From: Arcanobacterium bovis
Lineage (GTDB): Bacteria > Actinomycetota > Actinomycetes > Actinomycetales > Actinomycetaceae
Assembly: GCF_004331995.1 (NCBI RefSeq)
Contig: NZ_SJDT01000002.1
Location: forward strand, 124,001 to 188,000
Length of the DNA: 64,000 nucleotides
Reading direction: 5' to 3'
In this document: piece after piece, positions 53,544 through 61,824 of the stretch
How positions within the stretch are numbered: the first letter of the stretch is position 1
Layout: the number at the start of each line of letters is the position of its first letter
Position numbers and translations under genes: made by a program
The notes under the pieces: generated by a model
The model's database searches: none
What the model saw: only the letters and a program-made list of their open reading frames with translations
What the model was told of the DNA's origin: nothing

Positions 53544-54623
53544 CTACGCAGTTCGGTTTGCTAATTCTTCCAGCAGAGCAAATAGGAGCGGACTGTCTAA
53601 ATTCTTGCGCTCTAGTTCCTGATAGGCGAGTTCTTCGCGTTCTTGAATGAGACGATCATGTTCAGCATAGGCGCCTGAATCGGAAATAATTTCTCGCACA
53701 GTATCGATCTGTGTAGCGTCCATCTGTGTACCTAATACAGACTGCAAAAGCTGTATTTGGGCTGGAGTTGCGCGTTGTAAGGCCAATCCGATCAGGACGG
53801 TGCGTTTTCCCTCGATTAAATCTCCTCCGGAAGGTTTTCCGGTAACACGCGGGTCGCCAAAAACTCCCAATACGTCATCGCGCAACTGGAAAGCTTCTCC
53901 GAGCGGACATCCAACAGTCGATAAAACCTGGCGGTGATCGTCGTCGCAACCTGCCAGCGTGGCGCCGATGAGCAGCGGTACTTCAACGGAATAGCGAGCT
54001 GATTTATGAAGTAAGACGGCGAAAGCGTTGCGCACGAGCGCTGTAGGATCAGCATCTAGGGGAGTGTACTGAGCTCGGTTGTCGAGGAATTGTCCAAATG
54101 CCACTTCCGCCGTCATTGAATGGAATAACGAGCGCGCCTGCGCGTGTGCTTCGAGCGATATGGCTTCGGCTTTTTCAAATATGTGAGAACTTATAGATAC
54201 TAGGAAATCGCCGAGCAAAATGGCTGAGCTCAACCCGTAATGAGCTGAACTACCACCGAGATTTTGGGCTTGGTGGCGTTTGGCAAAATTTACGTGAACA
54301 GAGTCGAATCCACGCCGTGATGAGGCATTATCGATGATGTCATCGTGAACTAAAGCTGCTGCTTGAAAAAACTCCACCGCACTACCAGCTTTAATTGGAA
54401 GTGACGCTGAACCTTGTAGACGCTGTGGCGCTGCCGTTTGCCAACCGGCGGCGAGAAATAGCGCGCGGGTGCGCTTCCCGGATGCGATAAAGGATTCGAG
54501 TGGTGCAGTGAACTGAGCGTACTGCTCGGATGCGGAATCCGTCGTCGGCCACGGTACCGTAGCGAGTTTGCCTTGCATAAATTGCGTCACTTCATGACGA
54601 AAACCGTTGAGATCAAAACGCAT
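53544..54623 (-). CDS. Polyprenyl diphosphate synthase (trans-isoprenyl)
   Basis: A 359-residue trans-isoprenyl diphosphate synthase of the geranylgeranyl type, Rv2173 (idsA2)-like by neighbourhood. First Asp-rich motif DDIID (in VHDDIIDNASSRRG), second motif RDDVLGVFGD. It joins isopentenyl diphosphate units to give a C15-C20 or longer chain. The C-terminus is a coiled Glu/Leu-rich helix. The ATG at 54623 has TATACT exactly 6 nt upstream, so a leaderless transcript is likely; the frame continues upstream into the neighbour without support. Confidence 0.92.
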   Translation of the reverse strand: MRFDLNGFRHEVTQFMQGKLATVPWPTTDSASEQYAQFTAPLESFIASGKRTRALFLAAGWQTAAPQRLQGSASLPIKAGSAVEFFQAAALVHDDIIDNASSRRGFDSVHVNFAKRHQAQNLGGSSAHYGLSSAILLGDFLVSISSHIFEKAEAISLEAHAQARSLFHSMTAEVAFGQFLDNRAQYTPLDADPTALVRNAFAVLLHKSARYSVEVPLLIGATLAGCDDDHRQVLSTVGCPLGEAFQLRDDVLGVFGDPRVTGKPSGGDLIEGKRTVLIGLALQRATPAQIQLLQSVLGTQMDATQIDTVREIISDSGAYAEHDRLIQEREELAYQELERKNLDSPLLFALLEELANRTA

Positions 54624-54629
54624 AATCTC

Positions 54630-54635
54630 AGTATA
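54630..54635 (-). promoter_or_regulatory. -10 box of leaderless isoprenyl synthase promoter
   Basis: TATACT on the minus strand ends 6 nt before the ATG of the polyprenyl synthase gene. Confidence 0.5.
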
Positions 54636-54738
54636 TCCGATTGGCTTAGTTGTCCACATTCTCGCCAAAGGGAAGTATTTTCCACAAGGAGATCTTGAGC
54701 GGCCAAATATTTTGACTATGTGGCGCACTCTTAGGGGC

Positions 54739-56055
54739 ATGGAAACAACATTACATATGCAGACCTTGGCGGAATCTTTACTTCTCATTCCGCACGCACT
54801 TGGTTTCAAACCAGTCAATGCTCTCGTGGTTAGTTGCTTATTAGTCGAACAATCCAACGAGGAACAGAATTCTGGTATGCGATATGTCCCTCATGGGCGT
54901 GCGTTGACCGGAGTCGAAGGTGATACGGATAATGACGACGCTTTTGGAGCGATCGGTCCGATGATTGTACTGGATATTCAACGTGCGAGCTCAAACCCTC
55001 TTGCGGTCGCGTCGGTTCTTGAAACGATAGCCGAATACAAAGCTAAGGCAGTGGCAGTATGCTGGTTTGGAGCTAATCTCAATGCGATGGCTGCGGATAG
55101 GCGTGCTGTGGAATGTGTCTTAAATTTGGCGATGAATATTCACGAGTATCTTGCTTGCCAGTCGATTGAGGACGCTATGCTGGGCGTCTTTGCCACAGAT
55201 TATATTTCGTGGATTGATTTTGACGATGTGAACACCGAGTATCTGATGGGAAACCATGGCGAGTTTGACACGCTTATAAGCCAATATGGGCATTCTTATT
55301 CGCAACTTGAGAACACTGAATTGAGCGCTGAACTTATTTATGCCGGGAGCGCGTTGCACTTTAAGGATGAACGGGCGGGATGTGAAGCCGAAGGAGAGTG
55401 TAGCGACTGTGATATCGAAGTGCGGAGAAAGGCAGTGCTGAGAGCTCTGCAGGAGGAAGAACAATATGCCGCGTACGAAGGGCGCGGCAGTAGTGCGAAC
55501 AAAAATGACAGCACTTTCGATGATCACAGCGACACATGTGACGAGCATGGCGCTCACCTGTTTGGAGAAGAAAACGCTCATCGCGAGGTTGATACATTAT
55601 GGGAAACTGTGCTTGGCGATTTATTTCGTGATGGGCGCGGTGTTGGTGAATATTTCGCCCAACTTTCAGCGCCAACACTGGCAAAGCTCATTGTATCCTT
55701 ACGAGAAATCCATACGCGCGATCGCCTCATAGTTTTTGCAGTTGACGGCACAATATCCGCATTTTCTGCCACTGATAGTGCGCCACTATCCGATTTGTTG
55801 AGTCAAGCAACCACAAGTACGCCAATAGCATCGCGAATGGATCGAATAATCGAGTTACTTATGTTCATAGATGCGCTGACGCCGGTACAGGACGTCACTG
55901 CTATGGCTACGATTTCGTACTTATACTGGTGGCTTGGAAAAGGGAGTATGGCTTTCCACACTTCACGGCTTGCGCTGGCACGGAAGCCAGACTATTCCTT
56001 AGCGCAGCTTGTTTCCTACGCAGTCGAAGCGAGGCTTGCACCACCTTGGATGTGA
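54739..56055 (+). CDS. DUF4192 domain-containing protein
   Basis: About 438 residues, beginning METTLHMQTLAESLLLIPHALGF, the typical start of actinobacterial DUF4192 proteins. The C-terminal DPVTAVATISYLYWWLGKG-like segment (VTAMATISYLYWWLGKGSMAF) is also conserved. A variable middle part contains a Cys cluster (CEAEGECSDC). Function unknown. The frame opens at 54607, but earlier starts overlap the isoprenyl synthase promoter; ATG 54718 and 54739 are both possible. It diverges from the polyprenyl synthase gene. Confidence 0.85.
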   Translation: METTLHMQTLAESLLLIPHALGFKPVNALVVSCLLVEQSNEEQNSGMRYVPHGRALTGVEGDTDNDDAFGAIGPMIVLDIQRASSNPLAVASVLETIAEYKAKAVAVCWFGANLNAMAADRRAVECVLNLAMNIHEYLACQSIEDAMLGVFATDYISWIDFDDVNTEYLMGNHGEFDTLISQYGHSYSQLENTELSAELIYAGSALHFKDERAGCEAEGECSDCDIEVRRKAVLRALQEEEQYAAYEGRGSSANKNDSTFDDHSDTCDEHGAHLFGEENAHREVDTLWETVLGDLFRDGRGVGEYFAQLSAPTLAKLIVSLREIHTRDRLIVFAVDGTISAFSATDSAPLSDLLSQATTSTPIASRMDRIIELLMFIDALTPVQDVTAMATISYLYWWLGKGSMAFHTSRLALARKPDYSLAQLVSYAVEARLAPPWM

Positions 56056-56062
56056 GTGGGTC

Positions 56063-56068
56063 TAAAGT
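56063..56068 (+). promoter_or_regulatory. -10 box ahead of a 26-codon upstream ORF
   Basis: TAAAGT lies exactly 6 nt before the ATG at 56075, the same arrangement as the leaderless genes in this window. Confidence 0.4.
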
Positions 56069-56074
56069 CTCACC

Positions 56075-56155
56075 ATGACTATCGGGAACGGCAGTGATAG
56101 CCTTGTGAGTACGTCGATATTTATGTGTATGGCGTTATCTACACAGAGAGGCTGA
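56075..56155 (+). CDS. Possible 26-residue leader peptide upstream of the stress-protein gene
   Basis: ATG at 56075 reads MTIGNGSDSLVSTSIFMCMA plus six residues to a TGA at 56153-56155. That stop lies 2 nt before the ATG of the universal stress protein gene, close enough for ribosome re-initiation. A TAAAGT box sits 6 nt before the ATG, so the transcript would be leaderless and this ORF would be translated first. The ORF is short and could be chance. Confidence 0.35.
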   Translation: MTIGNGSDSLVSTSIFMCMALSTQRG

Positions 56156-56157
56156 CA

Positions 56158-56577
56158 ATGACTGTACTAATACCCGTTCGTGCTTCAGATCTGGAATGTG
56201 AAGCTATTAATTTCGGGATCGAGTACGTTCAAACTCACAATGAACAGCTTCGCGTATTTTTGGATTTTGCGTCGATGCCGCAAGATTTCGCTAATCTGGC
56301 GGAATATATTCAAGAACAGATTGGGAATTTAACGCAGAAATTGGCAGATGCAGGCGTCGATTTTCGGGTCGATCCTGTTCTTAATGGTGAGGATCTTGTT
56401 GAAAAGATAGCGGCGGTTGTCGATCCGCATGGAACCGATACGGTGATTGTGACCTTGAAGTCGAAAACATCACAAGTAAAAGTGCAATTGGGTTCCCAGA
56501 TTCAACGGATCTTGTTAGACGTGCCATGTTCAGTGCTGGTGAGGCGGCCTAGTGTGCCCGATCTGAGCGCGAAATAA
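56158..56577 (+). CDS. Small universal-stress-type protein
   Basis: A 139-residue single-domain protein of UspA-like fold: [21 protein letters not shown] at the N-terminus and the C-terminal [18 protein letters not shown] typical of UspA proteins. The ATP-binding GxxGS pattern is weak (VQLGSQIQR). The start at 56158 (MTVLIPV) follows AGAGAGGCTGACA and the stop of the 26-codon upstream ORF. An alternative start at 56125 lies within that ORF in another frame. Confidence 0.8.
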   Translation: MTVLIPVRASDLECEAINFGIEYVQTHNEQLRVFLDFASMPQDFANLAEYIQEQIGNLTQKLADAGVDFRVDPVLNGEDLVEKIAAVVDPHGTDTVIVTLKSKTSQVKVQLGSQIQRILLDVPCSVLVRRPSVPDLSAK

Positions 56578-56668
56578 GCGAGCAAGACTTTCAAAACCCC
56601 GGAATAAAAACACCTGTTTCATTGTTATATTGGCGTGGCTCAGTTAGGATGCCGCACAATTTGCACGT

Positions 56669-56674
56669 TATAAT
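56669..56674 (+). promoter_or_regulatory. -10 box of the primary sigma factor gene
   Basis: A consensus TATAAT lies 46 bases before the GTG start of the sigma factor gene. No clear -35 was found. A second TATATT lies about 40 bases further upstream. Confidence 0.4.
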
Positions 56675-56720
56675 GGTGCAGCTGGATTCTCAGCAATACA
56701 TCAAGTTCGAAAGGTCACAC

Positions 56721-58241
56721 GTGGCTGCTTCCACTTCAAAGTCCAAGGCAAAAACTACTGCAAAATCAGTGAAATCTGAACAGGTCGAGATGCCACCGGA
56801 GTCGGCTCTCAAATCTGCCTGGGTGGAGTACCGCGTAAGTCGCGGCGAACTCAGCGAAAAAGACGCCAAGGCGCTGACCAAAAAAGAACTCATCGCTTTC
56901 GTGGGAACCGAATCCGCTGCTCCCGCAACGCCGGCGAATCCTGCTACCAAAAAGACTAGTGCGAAGTCGAAGAAGAAGGCGGCAGATCTTGAGGCTGAAG
57001 AGCTGGTTGAATCTGGTGCTGATGATTCCGAGACTACCGACGAACTAGATGATCCAGATTTGGACTCGGCATCCACGCCGGAAGAACCAGATACTCTCGA
57101 CGATGCCGATATCGATGTTGACGTAGACGTAGATGAGATTGACGACGAAGATCTTGATGATGACGACGAACAAGACGACGATCTCGATACAGATACCAGC
57201 GCGTCGTCGGCTGATGAGATTGACGACGACGTTGAAGTAGAGAAGAAAGCAAAGACTGCCACGTCAGGCGCCTTCGTTATGAAGGATTCTGACGACACTG
57301 ATGAACCGCAGCAGCGAGTACATGTTGCCGGTGCAACCGCAGATTCGGTGAAGGATTACCTCAAACAAATTGGTAAAGTCGCTCTTCTTAATGCTGAACA
57401 AGAAGTTGAACTGGCGAAACGTATTGAAGCCGGGCTCTACGCCCGTCATATTCTCGATAGTACCGAGATCGAAGATCCACGCGAGCGCCGCGAACTCGTG
57501 TTGATTTCGCGTGATGGACAAAACGCGAAGAATCACCTCCTAGAAGCGAACTTGCGCCTCGTCGTCTCTTTGGCAAAACGTTATACCGGCCGCGGAATGC
57601 TGTTCTTGGATCTTATCCAAGAAGGAAATCTTGGTCTGGTGCGTGCAGTAGAGAAATTTGATTATGCCAAGGGATACAAGTTTTCTACGTATGCTACGTG
57701 GTGGATTCGTCAGGCGATCACCCGTGCGATGGCGGATCAGGCGCGTACAATCCGTATCCCTGTTCACATGGTTGAAGTTATCAACAAATTGGCTCGTGTG
57801 CAGCGGCAGATGCTTCAGGATCTGGGACGTGAACCTACGGTCGAAGAGCTCGCTAAAGAACTCGATATGAGTGAAGACAAAGTTGTTGAAGTGCAAAAGT
57901 ATGGTCGTGAGCCCATTTCATTGCACACCCCGCTGGGTGAAGACGGCGATTCGGAGTTTGGCGATCTCATTGAGGATTCTGAAGCCGTTGTGCCTGCTGA
58001 TGCGGTTGGATTCACGCTTTTGCAAGAGCAACTTCACCAAGTACTCGATACTCTCTCGGAGCGAGAAGCAGGTGTTGTTGCGATGCGCTTCGGTTTGACC
58101 GATGGGCAGCCAAAGACGCTTGATGAGATCGGTAAAGTCTATGGTGTTACTCGTGAACGTATTAGGCAGATTGAGTCTAAGACGATGTCGAAGCTGCGTC
58201 ACCCTTCGCGTTCGCAGGTACTTCGAGATTACCTCGACTGA
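56721..58241 (+). CDS. sigA: Primary RNA polymerase sigma factor (SigA/HrdB type)
   Basis: About 506 residues. The N-terminal half is basic and Lys/Ala-rich (about 1-85), then very acidic with long Asp/Glu runs (about 90-180), typical of actinobacterial primary sigma factors. Region 1.2 begins at [16 protein letters not shown]; region 2 has the conserved [28 protein letters not shown] and [15 protein letters not shown]; regions 3 and 4 follow, ending with [25 protein letters not shown]. The GTG at 56721 has AAAGG upstream and matches the family start; the frame opens at 56622. Confidence 0.95.
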   Translation: MAASTSKSKAKTTAKSVKSEQVEMPPESALKSAWVEYRVSRGELSEKDAKALTKKELIAFVGTESAAPATPANPATKKTSAKSKKKAADLEAEELVESGADDSETTDELDDPDLDSASTPEEPDTLDDADIDVDVDVDEIDDEDLDDDDEQDDDLDTDTSASSADEIDDDVEVEKKAKTATSGAFVMKDSDDTDEPQQRVHVAGATADSVKDYLKQIGKVALLNAEQEVELAKRIEAGLYARHILDSTEIEDPRERRELVLISRDGQNAKNHLLEANLRLVVSLAKRYTGRGMLFLDLIQEGNLGLVRAVEKFDYAKGYKFSTYATWWIRQAITRAMADQARTIRIPVHMVEVINKLARVQRQMLQDLGREPTVEELAKELDMSEDKVVEVQKYGREPISLHTPLGEDGDSEFGDLIEDSEAVVPADAVGFTLLQEQLHQVLDTLSEREAGVVAMRFGLTDGQPKTLDEIGKVYGVTRERIRQIESKTMSKLRHPSRSQVLRDYLD

Positions 58242-58279
58242 GAATAATGCCAAGCTGAAAATATCTGACTAGCTGTTAG

Positions 58280-58984
58280 TTACGATATTTCGACGTTAGA
58301 TTTTGCCCACGCGGTGGCATTGTGCCATTGCGCGGGCAAAACTGTATTTCCATGACGATCAGTGGCTTGATCGCGCAAACGATCTCCGCACGCCTCGGCG
58401 TTCACGAACAATCTGAAAAGTGCAAAGCATGTTTGAGCATCGGGCATGGCACGGTGAGCGGTGGGTGTATCAATATTGTGGAATGTTGCCAAGTGAAATA
58501 ACGAATGGCGCTCGGAGTTTGAATAAATTCGCGATTGATTCATCGTGCATACCAGTGCTGTAGCTGGTATTTGCGCAACCTGCACTGAAGTTGACGTATC
58601 TTTTGAACTTCTGTTTTGGATGCCACGAGTATCGCTACCAGCGCATCTACGAAACTCGGCGTTGAGAAAAGCACAATCAAATGCTGCGTTGTGGCACACG
58701 ATGATTCGGTTGTGGAGCAGTTCGATGATTTTGTTTCGTAGCTCGTTGAAAGTTGGCGCAGTAGCAACGTCGGCTTGTGAAATATGGTGGATTTGCGTGC
58801 TTGTAATTTCTTGTTGGGGATTGACGAGCGAACTCCAACGGTATTCTTCGGTGAGTGCGTGATCCGCGTGAATAATCGCAATTTCGATTATTCGATCATT
58901 AAGCGGATCAAGACCAGTTGTTTCAAGATCAACGATGGCATATTGGGCATCATTCATTTGCGCTTCATTCACGTGCGTACTCAC
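58280..58984 (-). CDS. DnaQ-like 3'-5' exonuclease
   Basis: A 234-residue DEDDh exonuclease. Exo I IVDLETTGLDP (Asp, Glu), Exo II CHNAAFDCAFL (Asp) and Exo III HRAMPDAQTCFALF (His, Asp) are intact. It may act in proofreading or in RNA/DNA repair; the exact partner is unknown. The GTG at 58984 has TAAGCT 6 nt upstream and appears leaderless; there is a second Met at residue 10. It converges on sigA with a 38-base gap. Confidence 0.88.
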   Translation of the reverse strand: MSTHVNEAQMNDAQYAIVDLETTGLDPLNDRIIEIAIIHADHALTEEYRWSSLVNPQQEITSTQIHHISQADVATAPTFNELRNKIIELLHNRIIVCHNAAFDCAFLNAEFRRCAGSDTRGIQNRSSKDTSTSVQVAQIPATALVCTMNQSRIYSNSERHSLFHLATFHNIDTPTAHRAMPDAQTCFALFRLFVNAEACGDRLRDQATDRHGNTVLPAQWHNATAWAKSNVEIS

Positions 58985-58990
58985 ATGCCC

Positions 58991-58996
58991 AGCTTA
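58991..58996 (-). promoter_or_regulatory. -10 box of leaderless exonuclease promoter
   Basis: TAAGCT on the minus strand ends 6 nt before the GTG of the exonuclease gene. Confidence 0.4.
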
Positions 58997-59014
58997 GTAG
59001 GGTGGAGGATTGAT

Positions 59015-59272
59015 GTGAACGGTATTATTCGAGCGAGTTTCGGTATTGATTTTTCGCCATCTGGGCACGAGTTTGTCTTCTTGGACCACGAGTTGGTACC
59101 AACGCAACACGAGTTAGCACCAGCAGACCACGAGCTTTCAGCAACAACAAACGACTCAGTGCCGATAAAATCTGGCTTAGTTTTCGTCCACCGTGAAATG
59201 TGGGGTGGCTACCTTGAGTTTCAGAATATAAGCATGCGATTATCAAGATGTGAACGCAGTACTAGAAGATGA
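59015..59272 (+). CDS. Possible 85-residue protein with heptad HEL repeats
   Basis: An ORF starting with GTG at 59015, preceded by GGAGG at ideal spacing (59004-59008). Residues about 18-45 contain four 7-residue units (GHEFVFL, DHELVPT, QHELAPA, DHELSAT) that mirror the exact 21-bp DNA repeat. The rest has no recognisable motif. It overlaps the start of the DUF7455 gene by 23 bases in another frame, which permits coupling but also argues for caution. It may be a chance frame over a regulatory repeat. Confidence 0.3.
   Translation: MNGIIRASFGIDFSPSGHEFVFLDHELVPTQHELAPADHELSATTNDSVPIKSGLVFVHREMWGGYLEFQNISMRLSRCERSTRR
59066..59149. repeat. Four-copy 21-bp-phased CACGAG repeat
   Basis: CACGAGTT occurs at 59066, 59087 and 59108, and CACGAGCT at 59129, all exactly 21 bp apart (two helical turns). 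The spacers between boxes differ in sequence. It lies in the gap between the exonuclease and DUF7455 genes. Confidence 0.85.
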
Positions 59273-59447
59273 AAAGCAATTAACAGCACTTGACCGTTGC
59301 GATGCTTGTGGAGCTCAAGCATACGTGGTGGTAACTATGCCGTTTGGGGAGCTCATGTTCTGTGCGCATCACGCACGCCAGCATCGCACCAAAATCGACG
59401 AAGTTGCAATTCATATCGTGGATCAAACTGATCAAATCAAGAAGTAA
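59250..59447 (+). CDS. DUF7455 small Cys-rich protein
   Basis: A 65-residue protein with a Cys pair in RCDACGAQAY and Cys/His in LMFCAHHARQH, a likely zinc-binding pattern. The family is restricted to actinobacteria and commonly found between the primary sigma factor and topoisomerase genes. Function unknown. Start GTG 59250; no ribosome binding site is visible, so translation may depend on the overlapping upstream ORF or an unseen promoter. Confidence 0.85.
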   Translation: MNAVLEDEKQLTALDRCDACGAQAYVVVTMPFGELMFCAHHARQHRTKIDEVAIHIVDQTDQIKK

Positions 59448-59574
59448 CTGATCCTTGCTACCGCCACGCGAGCTAGGAACTCTATTCCATACTTTCTAAG
59501 AACGTCATTCCATGACTTTTGCTACTTTATTCTGTTTGGTGCGTGGTGATAAGCAAAGATATACAAAATCTCGA

Positions 59575-59580
59575 TAAAAT
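59575..59580 (+). promoter_or_regulatory. -10 box of leaderless parE promoter
   Basis: TAAAAT ends 6 nt before the GTG at 59587, with no ribosome binding site. Confidence 0.5.
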
Positions 59581-59586
59581 CTGCCT

Positions 59587-61716
59587 GTGCCAAATACTGT
59601 GAAATCGCAAGAATATACTGCTCGTCACCTGTCAGTCCTTGAAGGACTCGAGGCGGTGCGCAAACGACCAGGTATGTATATCGGATCCACTGATTCGCGT
59701 GGATTGATGCACTGTGCGTGGGAAATTATCGACAACGCGGTAGACGAAGCGTTGGAAGGCCACGCCAAGAACATTAGCGTTGTTATTTACGACGACGGTT
59801 CGATTGAGGTCGCAGACGACGGTCGCGGTATTCCAGTTGACGAAGTGCCAGGTACAGGTGCTTCCGGTGTGGAAGTTGTGTACACAAAGTTGCATGCGGG
59901 CGGAAAATTTGGTGGCGGTTCGTACTCATCCTCGGGTGGATTGCACGGTGTGGGTGCCTCCGTCGTCAACGCCTTATCAGAGCGCCTTGACGTACAAGTA
60001 AATCGCGATGGTAAAACGTGGGCGATGTCGTTCCGACGTGGAGAACCAGGAATTTTCAAAGATCGCGGCGGAGTTGCGCGCCCTGATTCTCAATTTGAAG
60101 CCTTTGTAGATTCCTCAGAATTGCGTGTTATTGGCAAGGTTGCCAAGAAGGTGACAGGCACACGGGTGCGCTATTGGGCTGACCCGGAGATTTTTCCAAA
60201 GTCTGCGCACTTCAAATTTGACGAGCTCATTGAACGAGTGCGTGAAAAAGCTTTTCTTGTGCCAGGATTGCGGATTTCGGTTCGTGACGAACGCATTTTG
60301 GACGAAGAAAACACTGCTCCGCGCACCGAAGAATTTTTCTTTGAAGGGGGAGTGGTCGATTTTGTCGACTACCTCGCTATCGATCCTCCGGTAACCGATA
60401 TCTTGCATATCCAAGGATCGGGTCACTTTACTGAGAGCGTGCAAATGCTCGATAAAGCATCAGGACACTTGCGCGCTCAGGATGTTCAGCGTGAATGCAA
60501 AGTCGATATTGCAATGCGGTGGGGAACTGGCTATGAAACGGTTGAAGAATCTTTCGTCAATATCATTGCTACCCCCAAGGGCGGTACCCATATCCAAGGG
60601 TATGAAGCAGGCCTGCTTAAGGCGGTGCGCGCCCAAATTGAGTCCAAGGCACGGCAGCTCAAGGTCACTGCGCGTGATCCAAAAATTGAGAAAGACGACG
60701 TTCTAGCAGGGCTTACAGCTGTGGTTACGGTGAGCTTTCCCGAACCGCAATTTGAGGGGCAAACGAAAGAAATTCTGGGAACTGGTCCGATTCGTGCCAT
60801 CGTGTCGAAAATCGTGGAAAAAGAGATGCTCAAGATTCTTAATTCCACCAAGCGTGATCAGAAGACGGAAAATCAACGTTTGCTGGAAAAAATTATTGCC
60901 GAAATGCGCGCGCGAGTGGCAGCACGTACACAAAAGGAGATCTCGCGGCGCAAAAATGCTCTCGAAACTTCCACCTTGCCAGCGAAATTGGCTGATTGCC
61001 GTGCGGAAGATATTGCACGAACTGAGCTGTTTATTGTTGAGGGTGACTCTGCATTAGGTACAGCCAAGCTGGCGCGTTCGTCGGATTTCCAGGCATTGCT
61101 CCCGATCCGTGGCAAGATTTTGAATGTGCAAAAGGCTTCACCGGCCGATATTTTGAAGAACCAAGAAGTGTCGTCGATTATTCAAGTGGTAGGTGCTGGA
61201 TCTGGCCGCACCTTTGATGTAGAGGCAGCGCGATACGGCAAGGTTATTTTCATGACCGATGCGGACGTGGACGGCGCACATATTCGCACGCTATTGTTGA
61301 CGCTGTTCTTTAGATATATGCGCCCCTTAGTTGAAGCCGGCAGAGTATTTGCTGCTGTTCCACCTTTACATCGCGTTGAAGTCGTTCACGCGGGTAGTAA
61401 GAAAAACGAATATATCTACACCTATTCTGATGCAGAGCTACACGCAGTTTTGCAAAAGCTCGAGCGCGAGGGAAAGCGTTACAAAGAGCCGATCCAACGT
61501 TATAAAGGACTTGGCGAAATGGATGCGGATCAACTTGCTGAAACCACCATGGATCCCGCGCGCAGAACTTTGCGACGAATCTCAATGGAGGACGAACTGG
61601 CGCTGAAAGATGCAGAGCAAACATTCGAGCTGCTGATGGGAAGCGAAGTAGCTCCGCGCAAAGATTTTATCGTGGATAGTGCGCATGCTATTTCACGTGA
61701 TCAAATTGATGCGTAA
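59587..61716 (+). CDS. parE: DNA topoisomerase IV subunit B (ParE/GyrB family)
   Basis: A 709-residue type IIA topoisomerase ATPase subunit. N-terminal GHKL ATPase with IIDNAVDEALEG and GGLHGVGASVVNALS, transducer domain (to about residue 400), then the TOPRIM domain with VEGDSALG and TDADVDGAHIRTLLL, and the C-terminal YKGLGEMDADQLAETTMDP. With ParC it decatenates chromosomes. The length and absence of the GyrB insertion suit ParE, but GyrB cannot be excluded from one subunit alone. The partner subunit gene is not in this window. Confidence 0.93.
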   Translation: MPNTVKSQEYTARHLSVLEGLEAVRKRPGMYIGSTDSRGLMHCAWEIIDNAVDEALEGHAKNISVVIYDDGSIEVADDGRGIPVDEVPGTGASGVEVVYTKLHAGGKFGGGSYSSSGGLHGVGASVVNALSERLDVQVNRDGKTWAMSFRRGEPGIFKDRGGVARPDSQFEAFVDSSELRVIGKVAKKVTGTRVRYWADPEIFPKSAHFKFDELIERVREKAFLVPGLRISVRDERILDEENTAPRTEEFFFEGGVVDFVDYLAIDPPVTDILHIQGSGHFTESVQMLDKASGHLRAQDVQRECKVDIAMRWGTGYETVEESFVNIIATPKGGTHIQGYEAGLLKAVRAQIESKARQLKVTARDPKIEKDDVLAGLTAVVTVSFPEPQFEGQTKEILGTGPIRAIVSKIVEKEMLKILNSTKRDQKTENQRLLEKIIAEMRARVAARTQKEISRRKNALETSTLPAKLADCRAEDIARTELFIVEGDSALGTAKLARSSDFQALLPIRGKILNVQKASPADILKNQEVSSIIQVVGAGSGRTFDVEAARYGKVIFMTDADVDGAHIRTLLLTLFFRYMRPLVEAGRVFAAVPPLHRVEVVHAGSKKNEYIYTYSDAELHAVLQKLEREGKRYKEPIQRYKGLGEMDADQLAETTMDPARRTLRRISMEDELALKDAEQTFELLMGSEVAPRKDFIVDSAHAISRDQIDA

Positions 61717-61812
61717 AATTCTGTATGCCTTTTAGTATGCATGAATGCAGAGCTTTGTAACTTTTTCCTCATGCCCGTATTGTTTTGTTGGCTACGTGGC
61801 GTCAATATTCGA

Positions 61813-61818
61813 TAAGAT
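61813..61818 (+). promoter_or_regulatory. -10 box of leaderless GNAT operon promoter
   Basis: TAAGAT ends 6 nt before the ATG at 61825; no ribosome binding site is seen. Confidence 0.5.
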
Positions 61819-61824
61819 AGGACT

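Noticed and set aside
56690-57298. 202-residue Ser-rich minus-strand frame opposite sigA
   Set aside because: It is the complement of the Asp/Glu-rich region of the sigma factor; low-complexity mirror coding.
58784-59014. N-terminal extension of the HEL-repeat ORF into the exonuclease gene
   Set aside because: That part is antisense to the exonuclease; the GTG at 59015 with GGAGG is the only sensible start.
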